64,000 nt of DNA from an uncultured Muribaculaceae bacterium. GTDB lineage: Bacteria > Bacteroidota > Bacteroidia > Bacteroidales > Muribaculaceae. The first letter of the stretch is position 1; each line of letters opens with the position of its first letter. Location: contig CAJTTG010000007.1 in NCBI GenBank assembly GCA_910579185.1, positions 36,865 to 100,864 of the forward strand, written 5' to 3'. Below are positions 53,449 through 61,924 of this stretch, piece after piece. The notes under the pieces are model-generated. The model worked only from the letters and a program-made list of their open reading frames with translations, was not told the DNA's origin and did no database searches. The position numbers were made by a program, and so were the translations under genes.

Positions 53449-53850
53449 ATGTCAGGAGTATTAGTTCCCATTTTCATTTGTGTTGTGCTTCCTATCGCTG
53501 TTGTGCTGATAACGGCTCTCACCAAAATCAATGCCGACAACAGACGCACTCAGGTGATCATCAAAGCCATCGAGGCAAACAATGATATCGATGCCGACAA
53601 ACTGGCCGACTCGCTCAAAAAGCCGCAACGCACCCCTCTGGAATTGCTCAACCTCCGTCTGCTTCGCGGATGCATCTTCTCCTTTATTGGATTGGCTCTC
53701 GCAATAGTAGGTATTGTCAATCTTGCCAATGGCGCGCTGTCCAGCTCGGATCAGGTGACCGTGCCGCTGATGTTCGGAGGCGCATCGCTCGCCATAGGGC
53801 TGAGCTACGTGGTGGTCTATTTCGTGACACGCAAACAGATCAACCGTTAA
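53449..53850 (+). CDS. DUF6249-type small membrane protein
   Basis: A 133-residue protein with three hydrophobic segments: VPIFICVVLPIAVVLITAL, FIGLALAIVGIVNLA and MFGGASLAIGLSYVVVYFV. A cytoplasmic loop has RRTQVIIKAIEANNDIDADK and KKPQRTPLELLNLRLLRG. This layout is that of DUF6249 proteins, which often precede ECF sigma genes in Bacteroidetes, as here (5 bp to the next gene). A TATATTTG -7 box lies at 53326-53333, just outside the right end of the mobile element, so its promoter survived the insertion. Confidence 0.75.
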   Translation: MSGVLVPIFICVVLPIAVVLITALTKINADNRRTQVIIKAIEANNDIDADKLADSLKKPQRTPLELLNLRLLRGCIFSFIGLALAIVGIVNLANGALSSSDQVTVPLMFGGASLAIGLSYVVVYFVTRKQINR

Positions 53851-53855
53851 GCCCG

Positions 53856-54341
53856 ATGACACGCGAGCAGTTCATGACCCATGTGGAGGGATCGCAGAGA
53901 GCGTTCAGGCGCTTTCTTGTGGCCCTCTGCTGCGGTGATTCCGCTCTCGCCGACGATATAGCGCAGGAATCCTACGTAAAGGCCTATCTCTCGATCGACA
54001 GTCTAAAGGATCCCGGACGTTTCAATGCGTGGCTCTACCGCATCGGCTACACCACGTTTGTCAACAGCCGCCGGTCGGTGCATCCCACTTTAGGATATGA
54101 TGAGGCTCCCGAAGCCCCGGCACATGAAACCGCCGATGCCTCATTCCGCTATCAGGAACTCTATGCCGCCCTGGACCGTCTGCCCGACAAGGAGCGCACA
54201 TCGATCCTGCTGTTCTATCTCGAAGACTACGCCATCAAGGAGATCGCCGCCATTGTCGGCGCATCGGAGAGCGCGGTTAAGCAACATCTTACGCGTGGCC
54301 GGAATCATCTTCGCGGCCTCCTGACAAAAGAAAATATATGA
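53856..54341 (+). CDS. ECF-type RNA polymerase sigma factor
   Basis: A 161-residue sigma-70 family protein: region 2 with RRFLVALCCGDSALADDIAQES and FNAWLYRIGYTTFVN; region 4 with LPDKERTSILLFYLEDYAIK, then EIAAIVGASESAVKQHLTRG as the HTH. It sits between a DUF6249 membrane protein and a small membrane protein that probably acts as, or helps, its anti-sigma factor. The start overlaps nothing and the stop overlaps the next ATG (ATGA). Confidence 0.9.
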   Translation: MTREQFMTHVEGSQRAFRRFLVALCCGDSALADDIAQESYVKAYLSIDSLKDPGRFNAWLYRIGYTTFVNSRRSVHPTLGYDEAPEAPAHETADASFRYQELYAALDRLPDKERTSILLFYLEDYAIKEIAAIVGASESAVKQHLTRGRNHLRGLLTKENI

Positions 54342-54730
54342 CTATGGACAACGATAACCTCAAAGAACTGTTCGGGAATTTCAACCCCGACCTATCGTCC
54401 GGCAGCGACTTCATTGCCCGGCTGCAACAGCGCATGGACACAATCGAGATGGTGAGGCAATACAATGCCGAGCTGCGACGGCGCAACCGCATTGCCGTAA
54501 TGATCGCTGCGCTGGCAGGCTTCATCATGGGTGTGGTACTCACGCTTCTGATGCCACTCATTGGCGATTGAATAGCCACATTCCGGCTCTCAGTCCCCGG
54601 ACACGCATTCAATATCGACCTCCATTACATTGCCTGGGTGCTTCTGGCTGCCGTCTCCATGTTCACGGCCCTCAACACCTACGAAATAGCCCTTGCGCGC
54701 CTCGCCCCCAAAGATCCCGTCCGGCTGTAA
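54338..54730 (+). pseudogene. Two-helix membrane protein (anti-sigma-like) split by an in-frame TGA
   Basis: The first 77 codons give a protein with a soluble N-terminus (LKELFGNFNPDLSSGSDFI; RMDTIEMVRQYNAELRRRNR) and one membrane helix. TGA stands at 54569-54571. The same frame then stays open for 52 more codons and encodes what looks like real protein with a second helix (LHYIAWVLLAAVSMFTALN), ending at TAA 54728-54730. There is no ATG, GTG or TTG start near the beginning of the second part. A recent nonsense change or a sequence error is the simplest reading. It overlaps the sigma gene by 4 bp. Confidence 0.65.
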
Positions 54731-54784
54731 AGCAACCGCGTTCTGAATCAACAAAACTGATAAGGATTGCAAAATTCCAACTGG

Positions 54785-56371
54785 TTAATGCTCCAGAGTA
54801 GAACGTTCAACGTATTCAGAGTCGGGCCAGGGGCAGGGGAGGCCGGTGGCGTTGATGGTGGGGCGCTGGGCGTCGACGGAGCGGAGATAGTCGCCGAGGC
54901 GTCGCGACAGGTCGGCCACGATGTCGGGATGAAGCGATGAGATGTCGTGACGCTCTCCTATGTCGTCGGCAATGTTGAAGAGCTGATGGGATCCGTCGTC
55001 GTAGCGGTAGATCAGTTTGTAGTCGCCCAGACGGATGGCGCATGTTGGGCCTATGCCGAGTTCGCGTTTCTCATCCTCGGAAATCATGTTGGTCCAGTTG
55101 TTGGGCGTGTTCCAGTAGAGGGCGCGTCCGTCGGATGGGTCGGCCGATCCGTTGATCATCGGAACGAAACTTATGCCGTCGACCGGCTGTATGGTCTGAT
55201 AGCTGTCGATCTGCGCCATTTCGAGGATGGAGGGGAAGAAATCCTCGATGATGAGGTAGTCGTCGCATTGCGAGCCGGGCTTTGCCACCCCGTTCCAGTA
55301 GACGATCATCGGTTCGCGCACACCCCCTTCATAGGCCGAGCCTTTGCCGCTGCGCAGGGGATAGTTATGGCGGTCGCCGGCGGCCGATGGCATTTCTCCG
55401 CGAGAATAGAAGTCGAGGCCTCCGTTGTCGCTCATGAAGATGATGATGGTGTTGTCGATCTGTCCCGACTGTTCGAGATAGTCCATTATGTCGCCGAGGC
55501 TGCGGTCCATCCCTTCGATCAGTGCAGCATATTGTTGCTCAGTGTCGTCGAGAGAGGTATAGTTGTCGATGTAGCGGCTGTCGGGGCAGAACGGGACATG
55601 GACGGCGTAGTGGGCCATGTAGAGGTAGAACGGTTTGCCGGATGGACGGAGGGAATCTACGGCGTGGATAGCCTCGCGTGTCAGGGCATCGGTCAGGAAA
55701 ACGTCCTGATCCCAGTATTTTTCAAGATCGGGAGTGGCATACTGGCTTCCCGGAGTGCCGTCGGAGTTGAACCCGTAGCGGTTCTGTCCGAGGTAGCCGC
55801 CCCATGCAGGGCCGCCGGCGGCAGTCCCGGCAATGTTGACATCGAAACCCATCTTCAGAGGATCGGCCGAGGGGGTGCCGAATGATCCGAAGTGGGCTTT
55901 ACCAACATGGATCGTCGAGTAGCCGTTCTGCCGCAGAAGCTCCGGCAAGGGAGTGCAGTAGGCTGCATTGTTGATTGAGTCAACAGGTTGTATGCCATTA
56001 TAGTTCCAGTCCGGTATCCGGATGTCGGTCATAGGATCGTCGGTCATCACGTCGCGGTTCATCGACCAGTTGGTCACGCGGTGGCGTGCCTGATTCATCC
56101 CCGTCATGAGGCTGCAACGGGACGGGGAGGAGATGGCGCATGCATAGGCCGAGGTGAACTTCACCCCCATTTGGGCCAGGCGTTCCATATTGGGAGTGCG
56201 GTAGCGGTCGTTGAGCGGAGTGCGCTCGCCGTAGAATGGAACGGAGGTGTCCTGCCATCCCATGTCGTCGACCATGAAAAGCACTATGTTGGGCCGGCTG
56301 TCGGCATTGGAGGCATTAAGCCCCATGGCGGCCATCGCTGCGGCCGCGGCGGTGATACATTTTCGTTTCAT
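54785..56371 (-). CDS. Exported S1-family sulfatase (Ser-type)
   Basis: A 528-residue enzyme with signal peptide (AAAAAMAAMGLNASNADS). The metal site is NIVLFMVDDMGW and the sulfatase signature is AISSPSRCSLMTG. The residue converted to formylglycine is a Ser (SxPSR), which needs an anaerobic maturase (anSME) encoded elsewhere. KAHFGSFG, MAHYAVHVPFC, IFMSDNGG and YEGGVREP are further active-site motifs. It probably removes sulfate from host or dietary glycans in the periplasm or on the surface. A TATCTTTG -7 box (56379-56386, minus) ends 7 nt before the ATG at 56371; in-frame codons further upstream are not used. Confidence 0.92.
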   Translation of the reverse strand: MKRKCITAAAAAMAAMGLNASNADSRPNIVLFMVDDMGWQDTSVPFYGERTPLNDRYRTPNMERLAQMGVKFTSAYACAISSPSRCSLMTGMNQARHRVTNWSMNRDVMTDDPMTDIRIPDWNYNGIQPVDSINNAAYCTPLPELLRQNGYSTIHVGKAHFGSFGTPSADPLKMGFDVNIAGTAAGGPAWGGYLGQNRYGFNSDGTPGSQYATPDLEKYWDQDVFLTDALTREAIHAVDSLRPSGKPFYLYMAHYAVHVPFCPDSRYIDNYTSLDDTEQQYAALIEGMDRSLGDIMDYLEQSGQIDNTIIIFMSDNGGLDFYSRGEMPSAAGDRHNYPLRSGKGSAYEGGVREPMIVYWNGVAKPGSQCDDYLIIEDFFPSILEMAQIDSYQTIQPVDGISFVPMINGSADPSDGRALYWNTPNNWTNMISEDEKRELGIGPTCAIRLGDYKLIYRYDDGSHQLFNIADDIGERHDISSLHPDIVADLSRRLGDYLRSVDAQRPTINATGLPCPWPDSEYVERSTLEH

Positions 56372-56391
56372 ACTCCTGCAAAGATAGCAAG

Positions 56392-56410
56392 ATTGTTGAC
56401 AATCAACAAT
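56392..56410. promoter_or_regulatory. Inverted repeat at the -33 region of the sulfatase promoter
   Basis: ATTGTTG (56392-56398) and CAACAAT (56404-56410) around ACAAT. It starts 6 bp upstream of the -7 box and may be an operator. Confidence 0.35.
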
Positions 56411-56562
56411 TAATCGCACTGAAAAGTAGGCTAATGAGCTGATACGTCTGCCTTTTGTCTGTCTTTTCATTTGGTGGAGTCTATTTAAACCGGATTCCTG
56501 TGAAAGTAGGCGTGGAAAAATACGGCAGTGGGTAAAATATGGGAAAATTGCGAAAAAAAGTG

Positions 56563-56776
56563 TAACTTTGCGCCGTGGTTCACAAGGAGCCTTCCTGCAA
56601 TGACACAAAGAAAAAGCATTAACTGCATATCCAATCAGACAGTACACAACTACGCGTATAAAGAGAGCTGGAAAAGCACTCAATGATTTTGCAGGATAGT
56701 GTCGCGGCGGTATCTGCCGGGCATTCCAATCCAATCTTCAGCATATAATTAATCCAATCCCACACATTTTTTTCTT
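56563..56776 (+). promoter_or_regulatory. -7 box and about 200-nt leader of the efflux operon
   Basis: TAACTTTG at 56563-56570 is followed by a leader with no gene. TCCTGCAA (56593-56600) can pair with TTGCAGGA (56689-56696). No -33 box is clear. Confidence 0.45.
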
Positions 56777-58096
56777 ATGATCAATCACCGATTGCTCACA
56801 GGGCTGCTGGTGGCAGCTTTGTCGAGCGGCGGAGTGCGTGCTATGGCTCAGGATCAACGGGTGATCACTCTTGAAGAGATCTTCCAGACCGCTGAGGCGA
56901 ACAGCCGTCAACTCCGACCATCGTTTACCGCCGAAGAGGAGGCACGGCAAGAAATCAACGTTGCCCGGACGCAGCGTCTGCCAGATATCAACGCCACCCT
57001 CTCGCTCAGCTACATTGGCGACGGTTTTACTACCAAACGCAATTTTTCGGACTATCAGAAAGCTCCGATCCCACATTTCGGCAACGGGGTGGGTGTCAAC
57101 ATCTCGCAGCCCGTCTATGCCGGCGGAGCCATCACAAGCTCCATCGAACTCGCCGAACTGAAATCCACGGCGGCACGCTATGCCACCGATTTCCAGCGCG
57201 ACAATATCCGCTTCCAGCTGACGGGATTCTATCTCGATCTCTACAAGTATTCCAATCTGCGCAAGGTGGTTGAAAACAACATAGCCCAGGCGCGGAAAGT
57301 GCTTGATGAGATGCACGTCCGCTATGAGCAGGGCACGGCTTTGCGCAACGATATAACCCGTTACGAACTTCTCGTTTCCAATCTTGAACTTCAGCTGATC
57401 AAGATTGACAACACACTGAATATATTGAACCACAACCTCGTTGAGACCGCCGGATTGGCCGATAACACTGTGGTTGTGCCCGATTCCACAATCCTGAGCC
57501 GTTCGCTCGGACAGGCCGGAGAGGGATGGTGGCAGCAGGAAGCAGCCGCAAATTCCCCCTCGTTGCAGCTTGCGCGTTCGGGGGTTGAGATCAGCCGCAA
57601 GGCCGAGCGTCTGGTGCGTTCGGAGCGTCTGCCGAAGATCGGGCTTCAGGCCGGATGGACTTTCGACGGCCCTATTCTTGTCGAAGTGCCACCGATCAAC
57701 CGTAACCTCAGCTACTGGTGGGTCGGTGTAGGGGTAAGCTATAATCTCGCTTCGCTCTACAAAACCAATAAGTCAGTGGCCAAGAGCCGTGTGGCCACGC
57801 AGCACTCCTTGCAGCAGCTCGATGCCGCGCAGGAGCAGGTGGAGCTGGCTGTCCGTGCCGATTACATCCGCTATCTTGAGGCTTATGAAGAGCTGAAGAC
57901 GCAACAGAAAAGCGTGGAACTGGCCGAGCGCAATTATCAGACTACCTCGACACGCTACAGTGCCGACATGGCTCTGATCACCGATATGCTCGATGCCGCC
58001 AATGCCAAGCTCGATGCCGAGCAGCAGCTCGTCAATGCCAGAATCAATATCATTTACTATTATTACAAACTGCAATTCATCTCCGGAACAATATGA
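56777..58096 (+). CDS. TolC-family outer-membrane efflux protein
   Basis: A 439-residue protein with signal peptide (LLVAALSSGGVRAMAQ) and two OEP repeats rich in long helices (LEEIFQTAEANSRQLRPS; LRNDITRYELLVSNLELQL; DMLDAANAKLDAEQQLVNA). It forms the outer-membrane exit duct of a tripartite pump. The next two genes encode the adaptor and the inner-membrane transporter, overlapping by 4 bp and then separated by 1 bp. Confidence 0.92.
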   Translation: MINHRLLTGLLVAALSSGGVRAMAQDQRVITLEEIFQTAEANSRQLRPSFTAEEEARQEINVARTQRLPDINATLSLSYIGDGFTTKRNFSDYQKAPIPHFGNGVGVNISQPVYAGGAITSSIELAELKSTAARYATDFQRDNIRFQLTGFYLDLYKYSNLRKVVENNIAQARKVLDEMHVRYEQGTALRNDITRYELLVSNLELQLIKIDNTLNILNHNLVETAGLADNTVVVPDSTILSRSLGQAGEGWWQQEAAANSPSLQLARSGVEISRKAERLVRSERLPKIGLQAGWTFDGPILVEVPPINRNLSYWWVGVGVSYNLASLYKTNKSVAKSRVATQHSLQQLDAAQEQVELAVRADYIRYLEAYEELKTQQKSVELAERNYQTTSTRYSADMALITDMLDAANAKLDAEQQLVNARINIIYYYYKLQFISGTI

Positions 58097-59127
58097 AACA
58101 CCGTACTAAAAAAATCATCTCCTATATCCTGTCGCTTGCCGTAATCATAGTCGCCGCACTCTGGATCGGCAGCAAGTTCACCCATCTGGGTGATGTGGAA
58201 TTCACCGACAATGCCCAGGTGCAGCAGCAGATCGTACCGGTCAACAGCCGTGTGCAGGGCTATATCAAAGAGATCCGTTTCAAGGAATATCAGCCCGTCC
58301 ACAAAGGCGATACGCTCGTGATTATTGACGATGCCGACATGCGTCTGCGTGTGGCTCAGGCACGGGCCGACTATCAGAATGCCCAGGCCGGCCGCGGCGT
58401 GACCGACCGCAGCGTAGGTGTCGCTTCGGCCAATGTGGCCGTCAGCGAGGCCTCGATCGCCGAGGCAAAAGTCCTGATGGAGCACGCCGCGACAGATCTT
58501 GCACGTTACGAAAAACTCCTGGAAAAGGATGCCGTGACACGTCAGCAGTATGATGCCGCAAAAACCGACTATGCAGCCAAGAAAGCCCGTTTCGAGATGC
58601 TTTCGCGCCAGCGTTCGGCAACATCGTCGGTGGTTTCGGAAGCACGTGAACGCATCGCGCAGAACGAAGCCGGAATCGAGCTTGCCAAGGCTCTGCTTGA
58701 AACCGCAGAACTCAATCTCAGCTACACCGTGATCACCGCCCCCTGCGACGGATATGTCACTCGCAAGGAGATTCAGGAGGGGCAGCTTGTGCAGCCCGGC
58801 CAGACAATGGTGGATATTGTCGATTCTTCTGAGATATGGGTTGCAGCCAACTATAAAGAGACACAGCTACATCATATTGCCGTGGGTGCCGAGGTCGACA
58901 TCAAGGTCGATGCCATTCCCGGTGTTGTGTTCCATGGCAAGGTTGAATCGCTGTCAAAGGCTACTGGCGCGCAGCTCTCGCTCCTGCCTCAGGACAATTC
59001 GGCCGGTAATTTTGTCAAAGTGCGTCAGCGTGTGCCGGTCAGAATAGAATTTACGGCCGACAACAAGCCCGAGGACATGCAGCTGTTGCGTGCCGGAATG
59101 AATGTGGAATGTGAGGTGAAATACTGA
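58093..59127 (+). CDS. HlyD/EmrA-family membrane-fusion protein
   Basis: A 344-residue adaptor with one N-terminal membrane helix (IISYILSLAVIIVAALWIG) and a lipoyl/barrel-sandwich domain in two halves (VNSRVQGYIKEIRFKEYQ; VITAPCDGYVTRKEIQEG) around a coiled-coil hairpin (about 90-200). A beta-barrel domain follows (EIWVAANYKETQLHHI). It links the TolC channel to the DHA2 transporter. It overlaps the TolC gene by 4 bp. Confidence 0.93.
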   Translation: MKHRTKKIISYILSLAVIIVAALWIGSKFTHLGDVEFTDNAQVQQQIVPVNSRVQGYIKEIRFKEYQPVHKGDTLVIIDDADMRLRVAQARADYQNAQAGRGVTDRSVGVASANVAVSEASIAEAKVLMEHAATDLARYEKLLEKDAVTRQQYDAAKTDYAAKKARFEMLSRQRSATSSVVSEARERIAQNEAGIELAKALLETAELNLSYTVITAPCDGYVTRKEIQEGQLVQPGQTMVDIVDSSEIWVAANYKETQLHHIAVGAEVDIKVDAIPGVVFHGKVESLSKATGAQLSLLPQDNSAGNFVKVRQRVPVRIEFTADNKPEDMQLLRAGMNVECEVKY

Positions 59128-59128
59128 T

Positions 59129-60733
59129 ATGGGAGACTGGCACGGCCCCCAGGGGCCATTTGACATCCCCGATGTCCCGAACTTCATTCCGCGGCGGCTG
59201 AAGCCCTGGCTGTTCATTTTCTTCGTGCTGATAGTCCAGTTTTCCGGCGGTGTCTACCTTGCCGCCGCCTCCGACATGGTTGGCACTACGGGATTGATGC
59301 AGCAGGATATATTGATGGCCGGATATGCCTCGCTTGTGGGCATGGCGATTAATTTCGCCGTCATGTTCAGGCTGAAATTCCGCTTCACCAACCGGGCCGG
59401 ATTGCTCATCTGTGGCGCGGCTCTGATCGCTGCCAACGTGATATGCGCCCACACCCAGTCGGTCGGTGTGTTGGTAGTGACCTGCTTCTTTGCCGGATGG
59501 TTCAGGATGTGGGCCACATTCGTGTGCAACTCCACCATCCAGCTCTGGTTGACTCCGACACGCGACATGGCGGTATTCTTCTGCTATGTCTATCTTGTGG
59601 TCGACGGGGCCATACAGCTCAGCGGACTTTCCACGGTCTACACGGCATTTTTCTCGCAGTGGGAATACATGCATTGGATAATGATAGGCCTGCTTGCGCT
59701 TATGATGCTCCTGACAATGATCCTGGTGCGCCCCGTGCGCGGTCCTATCCAGATTCCGTTGCTCGGCATCGACTGGATCGGCTCGGGATTATGGGCCATC
59801 TTCATGCTCTGCTTCACGTTCATCTGTGTCTACGGCAACTACTACGACTGGTGGGAGGCCGAGGAGATCATTGCCGCAACGGTGCTTGGACTGCTGTGTG
59901 TCGCCATCAATCTGTGGCGTGCCACGTTCCTCCACCATCCTTATATTTCGTTCACGGCTCTGACTAACCGGAACGTGATCCGCGCTACGGTGATCTATCT
60001 CGTATTCTTCACGCTGCTGGCTACGGAGCATGTGTTTGAACACAGCTATGCCGCCACGGTTCTCGGCTTCGATGAGACCAATCTCATTGACCTCAACCTC
60101 TATGTCCTTGTGGGGATTCTGGCCGGTTGCGCTTTCACTTATGTCACGTTTGCGCTGCGTCACTGGCGCTACCGTACCATGACCGCAATCGGCTTTGCCC
60201 TGGCCGCAATCTATCTGGCCTATTTCTATTTCCTGATTGACTATGGAGTGGAGAAGGAGATGCTGTTCATGCCGCTATTTTTCCGTGGTGCCGCATCGGT
60301 GATAATATCCATCGTTTTCCTGACATCGATTCTTCAGGGTGGAATGCATTTCTTTGTTTTTCCTCAGGCTTTGACTATCAATGGATTCACAGGCGCAGTG
60401 ATGGGCGCGACCCTCGGGCCGGCCTTGATCGGTGAATTTCTGAGCCACACCATGGCCAAGAACGCCTCCCTGATCGGCTCGGTATTCACGGATCTGAATC
60501 CGGCTGCTGTCCATGCACCCCTCGGACAGATCTACGGCATGGTGCAGGTTCAGGCACTGGTGGTTTCGATGAAAGAGATCTACGGATGGTTGCTGATCGC
60601 TGCGATAGTGTCGCTGACCATAATCCTCGTCGGATATGGCCCGGTGCGTCCGAGTGTCATTTTCCCGAAATGGCGCACAATCCGCAAGCTTCTGCGCAGG
60701 AGCGTGAAAGCTCAGATTGCCGGGCAGGAGTGA
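59129..60733 (+). CDS. DHA2-type MFS drug transporter (EmrB-like)
   Basis: A 534-residue permease with about fourteen hydrophobic segments, starting RRLKPWLFIFFVLIVQFSGG. Charged loop FRLKFRFTNRAG stands where the MFS loop motif is expected, though the classical GxxxDxxGRR is not obvious. Later helices include GSGLWAIFMLCFTFICVYG and the C-terminal LLIAAIVSLTIILVGYG. With the TolC and HlyD proteins it forms an EmrAKB-like tripartite exporter. The cargo is unknown. The basic tail faces the cytoplasm. Confidence 0.88.
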   Translation: MGDWHGPQGPFDIPDVPNFIPRRLKPWLFIFFVLIVQFSGGVYLAAASDMVGTTGLMQQDILMAGYASLVGMAINFAVMFRLKFRFTNRAGLLICGAALIAANVICAHTQSVGVLVVTCFFAGWFRMWATFVCNSTIQLWLTPTRDMAVFFCYVYLVVDGAIQLSGLSTVYTAFFSQWEYMHWIMIGLLALMMLLTMILVRPVRGPIQIPLLGIDWIGSGLWAIFMLCFTFICVYGNYYDWWEAEEIIAATVLGLLCVAINLWRATFLHHPYISFTALTNRNVIRATVIYLVFFTLLATEHVFEHSYAATVLGFDETNLIDLNLYVLVGILAGCAFTYVTFALRHWRYRTMTAIGFALAAIYLAYFYFLIDYGVEKEMLFMPLFFRGAASVIISIVFLTSILQGGMHFFVFPQALTINGFTGAVMGATLGPALIGEFLSHTMAKNASLIGSVFTDLNPAAVHAPLGQIYGMVQVQALVVSMKEIYGWLLIAAIVSLTIILVGYGPVRPSVIFPKWRTIRKLLRRSVKAQIAGQE

Positions 60734-60821
60734 TATTCGTCGATAAAAACCGATTGTCTACCCGTAGGCACTAAACTTTTTCTTTGTTTCAGCTCTTTAT
60801 AGTAAAAAACACTAAACAGGA

Positions 60822-61835
60822 ATGAAATTCAGAAACATCAGGACCAAAGCCATGTTGACAATGGCAATGGCTTGCGTGCTGCCGGCAATGGCGGCATGCT
60901 CCGGCAGCACGGCCAAAAGTGAGGCGGCAGATAGTGTGAGACAGGAACGTAAAGGCCCAGGCGGCCCTCAGCTTGGTAAACCCGGCGGTGGTCCGGCGAT
61001 CGACAAGTCGTCCGACTCCACGCTCCAAGCCATGATCAAGACGCTTGTACCGCAGTTCAAGCAACTTGAGTTCAGGGATCCGGAGACCGGAACTATAATG
61101 AAATACAATCTGTTCGCGCCAAAGAACGCTCAGGCATCAAAGAAATATCCGCTGGTGCTGTTCATTGCCGATGCCAGCACGCCCGGAACTGATGTGACGC
61201 GTCCGTTGACGCAAGGCTACGGCGGCCTGATCTGGGCAACGGATGAATGGCAGGCCAAGCATCCTTGCTATGTGCTTGTGCCTCAGTTCGCCGGTGTCGC
61301 CGTCAACGATGCCTACAGCCATACCGATGAGGTTGATATCGCCATCCGTCTGCTCAAGGATGTAGTTGCTGAAAACAATGTCGACACATCGCGGCTCTAC
61401 ACAACAGGACAGTCAATGGGCGGAATGATCTCGATGTACTACAATGTGGCCTATCCCGATCTGTTCGCGGCCTCGATCTTTGTTGACAGCCACTGGGATA
61501 CGGCGACATTCAAGGATCTCGCCCGTCATAAGTTTGTCTATTTCATTGCCGGAAACGAAGGAAAGGCATTCAGCGATCTCGCACCGCTTGAAAAAGCAGC
61601 AGAGGAGGATGGCGTGCAATACACATTCGCCGAATGGAGTGCCAAGCTTCCCGAGGCAGAGCAGAGTGAGCTTGCCGCCGTCATGCTTGAAAAGGGTGCG
61701 CCGGTCAATATTTTCCAGTTCGAGCCGAAATCAGTGCTTCCGGAGAGCGGAAAAGGGAGTGAGCACATGTACTCGTTTGACTACGCCTACAAGATCACAT
61801 CAGTGCGCGAGTGGCTTTTCCGTCAGTCACGATAA
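60822..61835 (+). CDS. Alpha/beta-hydrolase lipoprotein (prolyl-oligopeptidase/esterase-like)
   Basis: A 337-residue lipoprotein (lipobox MAAC, then a Gly/Pro-rich linker GPGGPQLGKPGGGPAID). The core is an alpha/beta-hydrolase: MKYNLFAPKNAQASKKYPLV, oxyanion region FIADAST, nucleophile elbow TTGQSMGGMIS, and a late HMYSFDYAY that may supply the catalytic His. Such proteins are esterases or peptidases acting on the cell surface or in the periplasm. It follows the efflux operon by 88 bp and ends at a bidirectional terminator. Confidence 0.82.
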   Translation: MKFRNIRTKAMLTMAMACVLPAMAACSGSTAKSEAADSVRQERKGPGGPQLGKPGGGPAIDKSSDSTLQAMIKTLVPQFKQLEFRDPETGTIMKYNLFAPKNAQASKKYPLVLFIADASTPGTDVTRPLTQGYGGLIWATDEWQAKHPCYVLVPQFAGVAVNDAYSHTDEVDIAIRLLKDVVAENNVDTSRLYTTGQSMGGMISMYYNVAYPDLFAASIFVDSHWDTATFKDLARHKFVYFIAGNEGKAFSDLAPLEKAAEEDGVQYTFAEWSAKLPEAEQSELAAVMLEKGAPVNIFQFEPKSVLPESGKGSEHMYSFDYAYKITSVREWLFRQSR

Positions 61836-61861
61836 GATAAGGTTTTAAATCATCTATAAAT

Positions 61862-61902
61862 GATCATCGGCATACCGGTTTTTGTCCGGTATGCCGATGA
61901 TC
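61862..61902. terminator. Bidirectional terminator between convergent genes
   Basis: A perfect 17-bp stem (61862-61878 with 61886-61902, GATCATCGGCATACCGG and its complement) encloses a 7-nt loop. TTCTTGTTT follows on the plus strand. Confidence 0.85.
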
Positions 61903-61924
61903 TTCTTGTTTACCATTATGTTAC

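Noticed and set aside
54568..54801. 77-codon frame after the split membrane protein
   Set aside because: Pro/Arg/Ser-rich out-of-frame reading of the true continuation, which has a membrane helix in the original frame.
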